64,000 nucleotides of DNA from Oncomelania hupensis. Lineage: Eukaryota > Mollusca > Gastropoda > Littorinimorpha > Pomatiopsidae. Position 1 is the first letter of the stretch. The number at the start of each line of letters is the position of its first letter. Both the position numbers and the translations under genes were made by a program. The stretch is taken from positions 41,244,743 to 41,308,742 of the forward strand of contig CM072511.1 of assembly GCA_036898135.1 (NCBI GenBank), given 5' to 3'. Of the stretch, positions 39,315-50,466 are shown one piece after another. The notes beneath the pieces are model-generated. The model did no database searches. It saw only the letters and a list, made by a program, of their open reading frames with translations, and was not told where the DNA came from.

Positions 39315-39511
39315 CCAAATTCGTTCTGGCTTATATCTGTAATCGGAATGCAAGCATTTGTATCTTGTGTTATTTCATTAGAAAATACCTCTGTTGCACG
39401 GTAGCTAGACATAGACAAATTCCAACACAACAAAAAACAATAATAATAGGTTAATCATTTGCACACAACGAAAATCCAAAGAATTTTACAATCGAAAAAG
39501 ATAAAGGCCGG

Positions 39512-39648
39512 TGTAACGTGCCGAAAGCGTCCCTGGCCCAAATTAACTCCCGGGAGTAAATCTGGGACGGCCTGGTTTTACTCCCGGGAGTTATTCTGGT
39601 CCTGGACCAGATTGACCCCCAGCCTGTTCCAAAATGACTCCCGGGAGT
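39512..39648 (+). repeat. Left terminal inverted repeat of the Ginger1 element
   Basis: Positions 39512-39545 and 39592-39635 are mirrored at 50590-50557 and 50510-50467, with very few mismatches. Three ACTCCCGGGAGT palindromes sit at 39546-39557, 39580-39591 and 39637-39648. The 22 bases between the first two are not inverted relative to the other end. Confidence 0.85.
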
Positions 39649-39724
39649 AAAACTGGATCACAGGACCAAAACAGCCCCCCCAACTTCTCTTGTCTTTTCA
39701 ATGTATTCTTAGTTCTTAATATGG

Positions 39725-42700
39725 GAGTTAAAAACGGACAGGCCCAACATCGCCCCCTCAGCTAATCAAAGTAAGTAGGGGAGTCAAACGGGGACAGCAC
39801 CAAAACCGACCCCTACCGATCAGGTGCATCAAATTCTGCACAAGGGAGTTAAACGGGGACAGGACCAAAAACGCCCCCCTTACACATCAGATGCATAAAA
39901 CACTGCATAGGGGAGTCAAACGGGGACAGGACCAAAACCGCCCCCCTTACACATCAGATGCAGAAAACACTGCAAAGGGGAGTCAAACGGAGACCGGACC
40001 AAAACCGCCCCCCTTACACATCAGATGCAGAACTCACTGCATAGGGGAGTGAAACGGGGACAGGACCAAAACCGCCCCCCTTACACATCAGATGCAGAAA
40101 ACACTGCATAGGGGAGTGAAATGGGGACAGGACCAAAACCGCCCCCCGTACACATCAGATGCAGAAAACATTGCATAGGGGAGTCAAACGGGGACAGGAC
40201 CAAAACCGCACCCAGCCCCTTACACATCAGATGCATAAAACACTGCGTGGGGGAGTCAAACGGGGACAGGACCAAAATCGCCCCTCTTACACATGTAGTT
40301 GTAACTACAAAACACTGCACAGGGGAGTCAAACGGGGACAGGACTAAAACCGCCCCCCTTATACATCAGATGCAGAAAACACTGCATAGGGGAGTCAAAC
40401 GGAGACAGGACCAAAACCGCCCTCTTACACATCAGATGCAGAAAACACTGCATAGGGGAGTCAAACGGGGACAGGACCAAAACCGCAACCCCCTTACACA
40501 TCAGATGCAGAAAACACTGAATAAGGGAGTCAAACGGGGACAGGACCAAACCCCCCCCCCTATTCATCAGAAGAAGCAAACACTGCACAGGGGAAGTCAA
40601 ACGGGGACAGGACCAAAACCGCCCCTCCTACACAATTAGTTGTAACTACAAAACACTGCACATGGGAGTCAAACGGGGACAGGACCAAAACCGACCCCCT
40701 TCCCTCTTACACATCAGATGCAGAAAACACTGCATAGGGGAGTCAAACGGGAACAGGACCAAAACCACCCCCCCCCCTTACACATCAGATGCAGAAAACA
40801 CTGCATATGGGAGTCATACGGGGACAGGACCAAAACCGCCCCCCTTACACATCAGATGCAGAAAACACTGAATAGGGGAGTCAAACGGGGACAGGACTAA
40901 AACCGCCCCCCCCCCCTATTTATCTGAAGAAGCAAACACTGCACAGGGGAGTCAAACGGGGACGGAACCAAAAACGCCCCTCCTATACAATTACTTGTAA
41001 CTACAAAACACTGCACAGGAGAGTCAAACGGGGACAGGACCAAAACCGCCTACCTTACACATCAGATACAGAAAACACTGCATAGGGAAGTCAAACGGGG
41101 ACAGGATCAAAACCGCCCCCCTTACACATCAGATGCAGAAAACACTGCATAGGGGAGTCAAACGGGGACCGGACCAAAACCGCCCCCCTTACACATCAGA
41201 TGCAGAAAACACTGCATAGGGGAGTTAAATGGGGACAGGACCAAAACCGCCCCCCTTACACATCAGATGCAGAAAACACTGCATAGGGGAGTCAAACGGG
41301 GACCGGACCAAAACCGCCCCCCTTACACATCAGATGCAGAAAACACTGCATAGGGGAGTTAAATGGGGACAGGACCAAAACCGCCCCCCTTACACATCAG
41401 ATGCAGAAAACACTGCATAGGGGAGTTAAATGGGGACAGGACCAAAACCGCCCCCCTTACACATCAGATGCAGAAAACACTGCATAGGGGAGTAAAACGG
41501 GGACCGGACCAAAACCGCCCCCCTTACACATCAGATGCAGAAAACACTGCATAGGGGAGTTAAATGGGGACAGGACCAAAACCGCCCCCCTTACACATCA
41601 GATGCAGAAAACACTGCATAGGGGAGTCAAACGGGGACCGGACCAAAACCGCCCCCCTTACACATCAGATGCAGAAAACACTGCATAGGGGAGTTAAATG
41701 GGGACAGGACCAAAACCGCCCCCCTTACACATCAGATGCAGAAAACACTGCATAGGGGAGTAAAACGGGGACCGGACCAAAACCGCCCCCCCTTACACAT
41801 CAGATGCAAAAAACACTGCATAGGGGAGTTAAATGGGGACAGGACCAAAACCGCCCCCCTTACACATCAGATGCAGAAAACACTGCATAGGGGAGTCAAA
41901 CGGGGACAGGACCAAAACCGCCCCCCTTACACATCAGATGCAGAAAACACTGCATAGGGGAGTCAAACGGGGACAGGACCAAAACCGCCCCCCTTACACA
42001 TCAGATGCAGAAAACACTGCATAGGGGAGTCAAACGGGACAGGACCAAAACCGCCCCCCCCTCCCTTACACATCAGATGCAGAAAACACTGCATAGGGAG
42101 TCAAACGGGGACAGGACCAACACCGACCCCTACCGATCAGGTGCATAAAACACTGCATAAGGGAGTAAACACACGGACAGGACCAAAACCGCCCCCCCCC
42201 CCCACTCCCTTACACATCAGATGCAGAAAACACTGAATATGGAGTCAAACGTGGACAGGACCAAAACCATCCCCCTACCCCCCCCCCCCACCGGTATTCA
42301 TCCGAAGAAGCAGACACTTCACAGGGGAGTCAAACGGTGACACAATTAGTTGTAACTACAAACACTGCATAGGGGAGTCAAACGGGGACAGGACCAAAAC
42401 CGCCCCCCTTACACATCAGATGCAGAAAACACCGCATAGTCAAACGGGGACAAGACCAAAACCGACCCCTACCCATCAGATGCAGAAAACACTCCACAAA
42501 GGAGTCAAACGAGGACAAAACAAAAACCGCCGCCCCCCCCCCTCCCCCTACCCATCCGATACATAAAACAGTGCACAGGGAGTCAAACAGGACAGGACAA
42601 AAACCGCTTCCGTAACAAAATGAATACAAAGTCTAGGCCCTGGAGTTAAACGGGGACAGGAAAAAAAAAAAAGTCCTCCTACTTCTTCAGATGGAACAAT
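39725..42700 (+). repeat. Left array of ~67-bp tandem repeats (C-rich top strand)
   Basis: About 43 units. A typical unit reads ggggagtcaaacggggacag, then 'gaccaaaaccgccccccttac', then 'acatcagatgcagaaaacac' and 'tgcata'. The central part (41090-42050) is the most homogeneous; both flanks are diverged and some units carry 'tagttgtaactacaaa' in place of the 'catcagatgcag' block. Since 67 is not a multiple of 3, the apparent proteins are periodic only every three units and are not coding. Confidence 0.97.
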
Positions 42701-42764
42701 GACTGAACAGGAGAGTTTAAATTGGCACAAGGCTGAAATCGTCCCCCTCACCTAACACACATAC

Positions 42765-42920
42765 AAGTCTTTATTGTAAAGTGACTGGCTGGTGAGAGCT
42801 TTCAGTTTTACCACTAGGGTTGTTTCAGCAGATCTTTTATGCGGATCAGGGGTTGTCCGGTCCTGATTTGGCTCGGAAGAGTCCGCTGGACCTAAAGCAA
42901 TAATCATGTAATGTAACACA
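42765..42920 (+). repeat. Retroposon 3' fragment inside the Ginger1 element
   Basis: It matches the reverse complement of 1207-1312 joined to 1531-1560, without the SINE-A that separates them there. It therefore preserves the uninterrupted (empty) form of that repeat. Confidence 0.8.
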
Positions 42921-43075
42921 TTTCACATGAGAGTAAATCGACCCTTGCACACAGGATGTAATGGAAATATTTGTATTAGCTTTGCACTACATTTTGTAAG
43001 TCCACTTTGAATATTACTGATGCTGTTGTACGGGTACCCTGTTGTACGCAAGGTCATGTTGATAGGAGGAATAAC

Positions 43076-43150
43076 GAAGCTTAACGTCCTATTGCATCAG
43101 CGTTAAGGACGATCACCACGTCGCCACCCTGACAACAACGATCATCATCA
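43076..43150 (+). repeat. Small repeat shared with 53203-53288 (inverse)
   Basis: The block with 'aacgtcctattgcat' and 'aaggacgatcaccacgtcgc' occurs in inverse orientation at 53203-53288. It is followed here by a short ATC run, as in a retroposon tail. No coding content. Confidence 0.75.
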
Positions 43151-43316
43151 TCATATCAAAGTTGAGATTGTCATGTTGATATTATGTATGCATGACTATT
43201 TAAACTGTAGGCATATTGAGTCTCTTTATGCTATAGTGTGTGTCGGTGGTAGGTGGAAAGAGGGTGCGTGTGGGTAGGTGTATGCGTACGAGTGTGTGTA
43301 CGTGTGTATGTGGGTG

Positions 43317-43756
43317 TAGACAGCGACAGCAACAGCAGCGACAGCAGCGGCGACAGCGGCAGCAAAGAGCGCGACAAGAAAAAAGCAAAGAACAGTGATG
43401 TGGGTGAAGACAGCGACAGCAGCAGCAGCGGCGACAGCGGCAGCAAAGAGCGCGACAAGAAAAAAGCAAAGAACAGTGATGCAGGTGCAGACAGCGACAG
43501 CGGCAGCAAAGAGCGCGACAAGGAAAAAGATGCGGGCAGAGATATTTGCAGCATGGATAGCTTGTACGAAGAAGTCTACAGAAATATCAAAAAAGCACAA
43601 ACTAAACAAAAAAAATATTACGACAAAAGATTCAGCTCAACGCACAACTTGCATCCTGGTTCAGTTGTTTTTCTGAAAAATTTCAGAAGAACGACGCGTT
43701 TAGGGACAAGACACAACCTTTCTGGGTCGGACCTTATGAGGTTGAAAAGGTACTAG
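43317..43756 (+). pseudogene. Ginger1 transposase: Ser/Asp-rich repeats and start of integrase C-terminal domain
   Basis: The frame carries three shrinking repeats of a Ser/Asp/Gly-rich block followed by 'SKERDKKKAKNSD' (43317-43545). It then gives 'SLYEEVYRNIKKAQTKQKKY' and 'YDKRFSSTHNLHPGSVVFLK' (to about 43680), which is the helix-plus-barrel region found just before the GPY motif in Gypsy-type integrases. A one-base shift near 43685 moves the continuation into the frame of the next entry. Nothing upstream encodes a zinc finger or DDE core, so the transposase is N-terminally truncated. The upstream 43253 start is TG-rich DNA and not a real start. Confidence 0.7.
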
Positions 43757-44610
43757 ACAAAGGCAGAGTCCAGCTGAAAAACCTGAAGACAGGGAAAATC
43801 CTGAAGCACCTGTACAACGCTTCGAACTTGAAGGTGAAAGAGCAAGCTGATAGTGAAACCAACCAGTCCAGCAAACAAGAACTTCCTACCAGAAATGGGA
43901 CACAATCAAAACCAGAGACTTCGGAACCAGAGGCTACACAAAAAAACCAGCAGTCTCCCAATGAAGGCGGAAGTGTCCATGGCTCTCGCAAAAGGAAACA
44001 GAACGTTCCATTCAAAAGAGCCAAAATGCCTAAATCGGACTCTACAGAAAAACCACAACCAAACGCACAGGGGTTTTCAGATAGGCAAATGCATTTCAGA
44101 CCAGTGGATTGGTATTGGCAGGAGAACGTGGCAGACATTCTGTATGTAGACATAGAAAAGAAACATTACGTCCAGGACGTCCCCAACGTGTCTGTGCATG
44201 ATGCCCCGAAGGACAGTATCAGAATAATTGGAGACGGAAATTGCTTCTACAGAACTCTTAGTTTTTTCATTGTCGGTTCTCAGAACAAACACCTAGTCTT
44301 GAGGAGACTGATTGCAACTCACGTAAAAGACAATGAAGAAAAGTATTTTCAAATATCCAACAAAGAAGACTATGTTCGAACAAGTCGTATGGATCAACCA
44401 GGAGTCTGGTCGACTGAAGTAGACATCTTTGCATCAGCGACCTTTCTCAACACTGACATATTCGTGTATACCTCGCAAGGTCGTGCTGCGCCATGTTGGC
44501 TCAGGTACCAGCCTCTAAACAATGTCCCACAGCTGTTCCCACGCTCGGACCGATCAATGTATATTTGCAATTTGCATGATCATTTCACGCCAGTTTTGAA
44601 AGTTTAAATT
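43690..44610 (+). pseudogene. Ginger1 transposase C-terminus: GPY motif and OTU-like cysteine protease
   Basis: After the frameshift the frame reads 'FWVGPYEVEKVLDKGRVQLK' (GPY/F motif) and 'LKHLYNASNLK'. A Ser/Gln/Pro-rich linker follows with a basic cluster 'GSRKRKQNVPFKRAK', possibly a nuclear signal. An OTU domain then spans about 44190-44600. Its active-site block is 'IIGDGNCFYRTLS', with the catalytic Cys codon at 44242-44244; the mid-domain block is 'WSTEVDIFASATFLNTDIFV'; the likely catalytic His lies in 'NLHDHFTPVLKV' just before the stop near 44605. OTU proteins cleave ubiquitin linkages; in Ginger1 transposases the domain is a known C-terminal addition, function untested. The OTU part is intact and open for about 260 codons. 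Confidence 0.85.
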
Positions 44611-44733
44611 AAAATTTGAATTTGCATTACGTTAGTCCACACTTGATCCTCATGTACATTCTTCTATTATCTCGTGTCTCTTTCTTTCTTTCTTTCTTTG
44701 CGTAATGTGTCTGTGCGCGCACGTGTGTGTAGC

Positions 44734-44787
<54 letters not shown>

Positions 44788-45285
44788 TTACTGATAATAA
44801 AATCTGAGCGATGTGGCATATACATCACAAACACGCACCACCCCCCCTCTCCTATCTCCTCCCAAAAAAAAGTAGAAAAGAAAATAAAGTATTGTGCAGA
44901 CAGTATGTCAATTCCGCCCACGATTAGCAAAAACTAAACCAAAATAATTGATAACAGGCGCAGAATTTCAGTAACTAAGCATCATTTTGACAACCAACAT
45001 GCGATTTTTTTCAAAATCCTTGCACTTGTACACTAATATTGTGTGAAAAGATCAAAAGAATATAAAGAGATTATGTAAAAATAAAAACAAAACAAAACAT
45101 TAGGCTATGGTAACTCAAACGTTTGCTTTGCGCATGGATAAAGAAAACATAAGATAGAATAACAACACTTTCTTAAATAAGACAAATAATAATAAAACAA
45201 ATTACGTATACATCCACACAATTGTCACCTCCTTCTTTCCCCCCCCCCCCCCCCCCCACTAACAATGTTTCCTCCAAATCACAAA
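44611..45285. other. No gene; TG microsatellite and homopolymer tracts inside Ginger1
   Basis: It holds a TTTC run (44681-44699), (TG)n at about 44735-44787 and a C run at about 45240-45257. The rest is AT-rich and unassigned. Confidence 0.6.
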
Positions 45286-45540
45286 TATTCAGGGTTGGGA
45301 CAGCTAGTTTTAATGAACATTTTAGCCGCTACATTTCCGCTACTATTTTATGAAAAGTAGTCGCTACCTTTTTCGCTACTTTTTTCTAAGGTGCATAGAA
45401 GGCAATAAAGCACACAAACACAGAGTTTAAAATAAAAAGAAAGAATACATTTTTATTCATAATACTTTTCACTTTCTAATGAAAATCGCGAATATTGAAT
45501 GTAGTAATTTTCTGCAAAAAGTAGTTTTTTACGCTTTTTA
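45286..45540. repeat. Possible hAT-like repeat fragment
   Basis: 'cagggttgggacagctag' at about 45292 resembles a hAT-type terminus. It is followed by repeated 'cgctac' motifs (agccgctac, tccgctac, gtcgctac, ttcgctac). No opposite end was found. Confidence 0.3.
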
Positions 45541-45924
45541 AAAAATATAAATTATTATGAATTTAAATTTAATTTATTTGATTTTTTTTTCCAGTGAGTA
45601 CGTCACTGATCACCTTATTTTACCTCATTGAACAGAGAGATGCGCCGCCCGCAAATGTGTTATTGTTAGCCGCACTCGACACGTTGCTTGCGGGCACGCA
45701 CAGTTACCCTTACCGCGCTTTCCGCATCGCTGAATGGTCACGGGTCGACATTTCTGTGTCACAATTTGTGTGTATCCGATTTAAGGGGGAGGGGGTGGGG
45801 GGTGGATAGCAAGAACATATAATTTAGTACTTAACAAATACTGCGCTGCACAATTTAATTTTGTTCTGATGATAATAATGCAGGATATTGATACGCGCAA
45901 TTTCTCAAATTAATACTGACTCAA

Positions 45925-46060
45925 AGCGCAGCGCCCGTACACCAACACACGCTCAGAATACATCACAAACAATGAACACAGAAACAGAACAGACAAGCAC
46001 GTAGCGCCCGTACACCAACACACGCAATGAACACAGAAACAGAACAGACAAGCACGTGGT
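45925..46060. repeat. Imperfect tandem duplication (~75 bp)
   Basis: 'agcgcccgtacaccaacaca' and 'gaacacagaaacagaacaga' each occur twice, the second copy about 75 bp after the first and lacking an internal piece. Confidence 0.85.
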
Positions 46061-46136
46061 GGCAGATCACTATTAAATTTTTATGGAAAGGAAAATTGAT
46101 TTGTATTTTAAACTTTTGTTGGCTGCATCTATTTTG

Positions 46137-46293
46137 ATGGGAGGGAGAAAACCGGAGTACCCGGAGAAAACCCTCGGTGGCCAGAAAAGTCTCGTACCTG
46201 AGTCACAAAGTTTTCGCTCCTTGCAGGGATCGAACCCGCGACCTTCGGCATAGGAAAGCAGCGGTCTAACCGACTGCGCTACTGAGCCACCCC
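46137..46293 (-). mobile_element. SINE-C family copy
   Basis: In inverse orientation it has the same blocks as 13838-14010: 'ggagtacccggagaaaaccc', a B box read as 'gggatcgaacccgcgacctt', and the head ending 'actgcgctactgagccaccc'. It inserted into the interior of the Ginger1 element. Confidence 0.8.
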
Positions 46294-46457
46294 AATGATG
46301 TCATATCGTTACTGATAAGCCATGTTATTATGTAAAACTAAAAGTTAATCAACCTCTGGTAAAACAGAGAACAAAGTTAATATTGTACTAACTGTATTGC
46401 AACTAACAAATCACAAACAATACATTGTTTTATTCGTTTATTTTAAACACGAAATAT

Positions 46458-47370
46458 AGAACTTCCCTGTGCAGTGTTTGCTGCATTTGATGAGTAGGAG
46501 AGGGGGGGGGGCGGTTTTGGTCCTGTCCCCCTTTGACTCCCATGTACAGTGTTTTGTAGTTACATCTAATGGTGTAGAGGGGGGAGGAAGCGGCTTTGGT
46601 CCTGTCCACGTTTGACTCCCCTGTGCAGTGTTTGCTTCTTGTGATAGGGAGGGGGGCGGTTTTGGTCCTGTCCCCGTTTGACTCCCCTGTGCAGTGTTTG
46701 CTGCATGTGATGGGTAAGGGTGGGGGGCGGTTTTGGTCCTATCCCCGTTTTACTCCCCCCGTGCAGTGTTTGCTGCATGTGGTGGGTAGGGGGGGGGGCG
46801 GTTTTGGTCCTGTCCCCGTTTGACTCCCCTGTGCAGTGTTTTCTCTATCTGATGGGTGGGGGTGGGGGGGCGGTTTTGGTCCTGTCCCCGATTGACTCCC
46901 CTCTGCAGTGTTTTCTGCATCTGATGGGTTAGGGGGGGGGGTCTTGATCCTGTCCCCGTTTGACTCCCCTGTTCAGTGTTTGCTGCATGTGGTGGGTAGG
47001 GGAGGGGGGGGCGGTTTTGATCCTGTCCCCGTTTAACTCCCCTGTGCAGTGTTTTGTAGTTACAACTAATTGTGTAGGAGGAGCGGTTTTGGTACTGTCC
47101 CCGTTTGGCTCTCCTGTACCGTGTTTTCTGCATCTGATGGGTGGGGGGGGGGGGGGGGGGGGCCGGTTTCGGTCCTGTCCCCGTTTGACTCCCCTATGCA
47201 GTATTTGCTGCATCTGATGGGTTGCGGAGGGGGGGGGACGGTTTTGAACCCGTCCCCGTTTGACTCCCCGGTTCAGTGTTTGCTGCATGTGACGGGAAAG
47301 GGGGGCGGTTTTGGTCCTGTCCCCGTTTAACTCCCCTGTAGAGTGTTTTCTGCATTCGATGGGGTAGGGT

Positions 47371-47406
<36 letters not shown>

Positions 47407-50118
47407 CGTTTTGGTCCTGTCCCCGTTTGACTCCCCTATGCAGTATTTGCTGCATCTGATGGGTTGGGGGGGGGGGTGAGACGGGTTTGATCCCGTGCCC
47501 GTTTGACTCCCGGTTCAGTGTTTGCTGCATGCGATGGGTAGGGGGGCGGTTTTGGTCCTGTCCCCGTTTGACTCTCCTTTGCAGTGCTTTTTGCATCTGA
47601 TGGATAGGGGGGCGGTTTTGGTCATGTCCCCGTTTAACTCCCCTATGCAGTATTTGCTGCATCTGATGGGTAAGGGGGGGGGGACGGTTTTGATCCCGTC
47701 CCCGTTTGACTCCCCGTTCGGTGTTTGCTGCATGTGATGGGTAGTGGGGCGGTTTTGGGCCTGTCCCCGTTTGACTCTCCTGTGCAGTGTTTTTTGCATC
47801 TGATGGATAGGGGGGCGGTTTTGGTCCTGACCCCGTTTAACTCCCCTGTGCAGTGTTTTCTGGATCTGATGGGTAGTGGGGGGGGAGGGTGCGGTTTTGG
47901 TCCTGTCCCCGTTTAACTCTCCTGTGCAGTGTTTTTTGCATCTGATAGATAGGGGGGCGGTTTTGGTCCTGTCCCCGTTTAACTCCCCTGTGCAGTGTTT
48001 TTCTGCATCTGATGGGTAGGGGGGGGGGCGTTTTTTTTGTCCCGTCCCCGTTTGACTCCCTGGTTCAGTGTTTGCCGCATGTGATGGGTAGGGGGGGGTT
48101 AGTACTGTCCCCGTTTAACTCCCTGGTTCAATGTTTGCTGCATGTGATGGGTAGGGGGGCGGTTTTGGTCCTGTCCCCGTTTAACTCTCCTGTGCAGTGT
48201 TTTTTGCATCTGATAGATAGGGGGGCGGTTTTGGTCCTGTCCCCGTTTAACTCCCCTGTGCAGTGTTTTTCTCCATCTGATGGGTAGGGGGGGGCGGTTT
48301 TGATCCCATCCCCGTTTGACTCTCCTCTGCAGTATTTACTGCATCTGATGGGTTGCGGAGGGGGGGGACGGTTTTTGAACCCGTCCCCGTTTGACTCCCC
48401 GGTTCAGTGTTTGCTGCATGTGACGGGAAAGGGGGGCGGTTTTGGTCCTGTCCCCGTTTAACTCCCCTGTGGAGTGTTTTCTGCATCTGATGGGTAGGGG
48501 GGGGGCGGTTTTGGTCCTGTCCCCGTTTGACTCCCCTATGCAATATTTGCTGCATCTGATGGGTTGGGGGGGGGGGTGAGACGGGTTTGATCCCGTGCCC
48601 GTTTGACTCCCCGGTTCAGTGTTTGCTGCATGCGATGGGTAGGGGGGCGGTTTTGGTCCTGTCCCCGTTTGACTCTCCTTTGCAGTGCTTTTTGCATCTG
48701 ATGGATAGGGGGGCGGTTTTGGTCATGTCCCCGTTTAACTCCCCTATGCAGTATTTGCTGCATCTGATGGGTAAGGGGGGGGGGACGGTTTTGATCCCGT
48801 CCCCGTTTGACTCCCCGTTCAGTGTTTGCTGCATGTGATGGGTAGTGGGGCGGTTTTGGGCCTGTCCCTATTTGACTCTCCTGTGCAGTGTTTTTTGCAT
48901 CTGATGGATAGGGGGGCGGTTTTGGTCCTGACCCCGTTTAACTCCCCTGTGCAGTGTTTTCTGGATCTGATGGGTAGGGGGGGGGAGGGTGCGGTTTTGG
49001 TCCCCGTTTAACTCTCCTGTGCAGTGTTTTTTGCATCTGATAGATAGGGGGGCGGTTTTGGTCCTGTCCCCGTTTAACTCCCCTGTGCAGTGTTTTCTGC
49101 ATCTGATGGTAGGGGGGGGGGGCGGTTTTTTTTTGTCCCGTCCCCGTTTGACTCCCTGGTTCAGTGTTTGCCGCATGTGATGGGTAGGGGGGGGGGGGTT
49201 AGTACTGTCCCCGTTTAACTCCCCGGTTCAATGTTTGCTGCATGTGATGGGTAGGGGGGCGGTTTTGGTCCTGTCCCCGTTTAACTCTCCTGTGCAGTGT
49301 TTTTTGCATCTGATAGATAGGGGGGCGGTTTTGGTCCTGTCCCCGTTTAACTCCCCTGTGCAGTGTTTTCTGCATCTGATGGGTAGGGGGGGGGGCGGTT
49401 TTTTTGTCCCGTCCCCGTTTGACTCCCTGGTTCAGTGTTTGCCGCATGTGATGGGTAGGGGGGGGGGTTAGTACTGTCCCCGTTTAACTCCCCGGTTCAG
49501 TTGCATGTGATGGGTAGGGGGGCGGTTTTGGTCCTGTCCCCGTTTGACTCTCCTGTGCAGTGTTTTTTGCATCTGATTGATAGGGGGGCGGTTTTGGTCC
49601 TGTCCCCGTTTAACTCCCCTATGCAGTATTTGCTGCATCTGATGGGTAAGGGGGAGGGGCGGTTTTGATCCCATCCCCGTTTGACTCTCCTCTGCAGTAT
49701 TTACTGCATCTGATGGGTTGTGGGGGGAGGGGGGGTCGGTTTTGATCCCGTCCCCGTTTGACTCCCCAGTTAAGTGTTTGCTGCATGTGATGGGTAGGGG
49801 GGGGGGCAGTTTTGATCCTGTCCCCGTTTGACTCTCCTGTGCAGTGTTTTTTGCATCTGATGGATAGGGGGGGGCGGTTTTAGCCCTGTCCCGTTTGACT
49901 CCCTTGTGCAGTGTTTTCTGCATCTGATTGGTAGGGGGGGGGGGGGGGGTATTGGTCCTGTCCCCGTTTGACTCTCCTGTGCAGTGTTTTTTGCATCTAA
50001 TGATAGGGGGGCGGTTTTGGTCACGTCCCCATTTGACTCCCCCTTTCATTGTATTTTACATGCATTTTGTTAGGGGGCCTGTTTTGGTCTTGTCCCCGTT
50101 TTACTCCCATGATTTTTT
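46458..50118 (-). repeat. Right array of ~67-bp tandem repeats (G-rich top strand), inverse of the left array
   Basis: Each unit is the reverse complement of the left-array unit, e.g. 'ggttttggtcctgtccccg', 'tttgactcccctgtgcagtg' and 'tttgctgcatctgatgggta'. There are roughly 50-55 units. G-run length varies strongly between units, and one run at about 47367-47406 approaches 40 G. A block of about 1.1 kb is duplicated inside the array (separate entry). Confidence 0.97.
47220..49430. repeat. ~1.1-kb higher-order duplication in the right array
   Basis: Marker variants recur about 1.1 kb apart: 'gagacgggtttgatcccgtg' at about 47477 and 48578, 'gttgcggagg' at 47222 and 48353, and the 'tttgccgcatgtgatgggta' unit after a T-run at about 48070, 49170 and 49440. 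The two halves therefore derive from one another. Confidence 0.85.
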
Positions 50119-50466
50119 CTGATGAGATTACTGACGCAGTCTTCAATTGCTCCTTTTAATAGGCTAGAGGGGGCCAGTCTGGGCCTGACCCAATCTGACT
50201 CTCATCGGTTCTAGATTAGCCCCCCAGGGGTCATTTTGGCACATCTAAATTTGTCCCAGAATGACTCCCGGGAGTGTATCTGGGCCAGTCCCAGATTTAC
50301 TCTCTGTTGCATGGGGGGCTGTTTTAGGACAGACCCACTTTAACTCCCGGGAGTCATTCTGGTACTGAAAAATGTGCGCCAAACTAACTCCCGGGAGGCT
50401 GATCTGGAACACAGTAGAGTGCATAACATCAATTGTTCCTATGTAATCTTCATTCACCAGAGAGTG
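50119..50466 (+). repeat. Right subterminal region of Ginger1 with dispersed palindromes
   Basis: ACTCCCGGGAGT palindromes lie at 50264-50275 and 50343-50354, with a near copy at 50387-50398. The space around 50300-50360 (inverse strand) reads like a diverged array unit: gggagttaaagtggg, then tctgtcctaaaacagcccccc. Confidence 0.8.

Noticed and set aside
40121..40639. 172-codon frame with regular Lys-His-Cys-Gly repeats
   Set aside because: It is a reading of the 67-bp satellite across three-unit periods; similar frames appear on the opposite strand and in the right array.
40000..42100. CRISPR-like regularly spaced repeats
   Set aside because: The whole 67-bp unit is conserved, with no variable spacers; it is a satellite inside a eukaryotic transposon.
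43690..44610. Host OTU deubiquitinase gene
   Set aside because: The frame is directly fused to a GPY-type integrase C-terminus and lies inside the CCGG-flanked element, so it belongs to the transposase.
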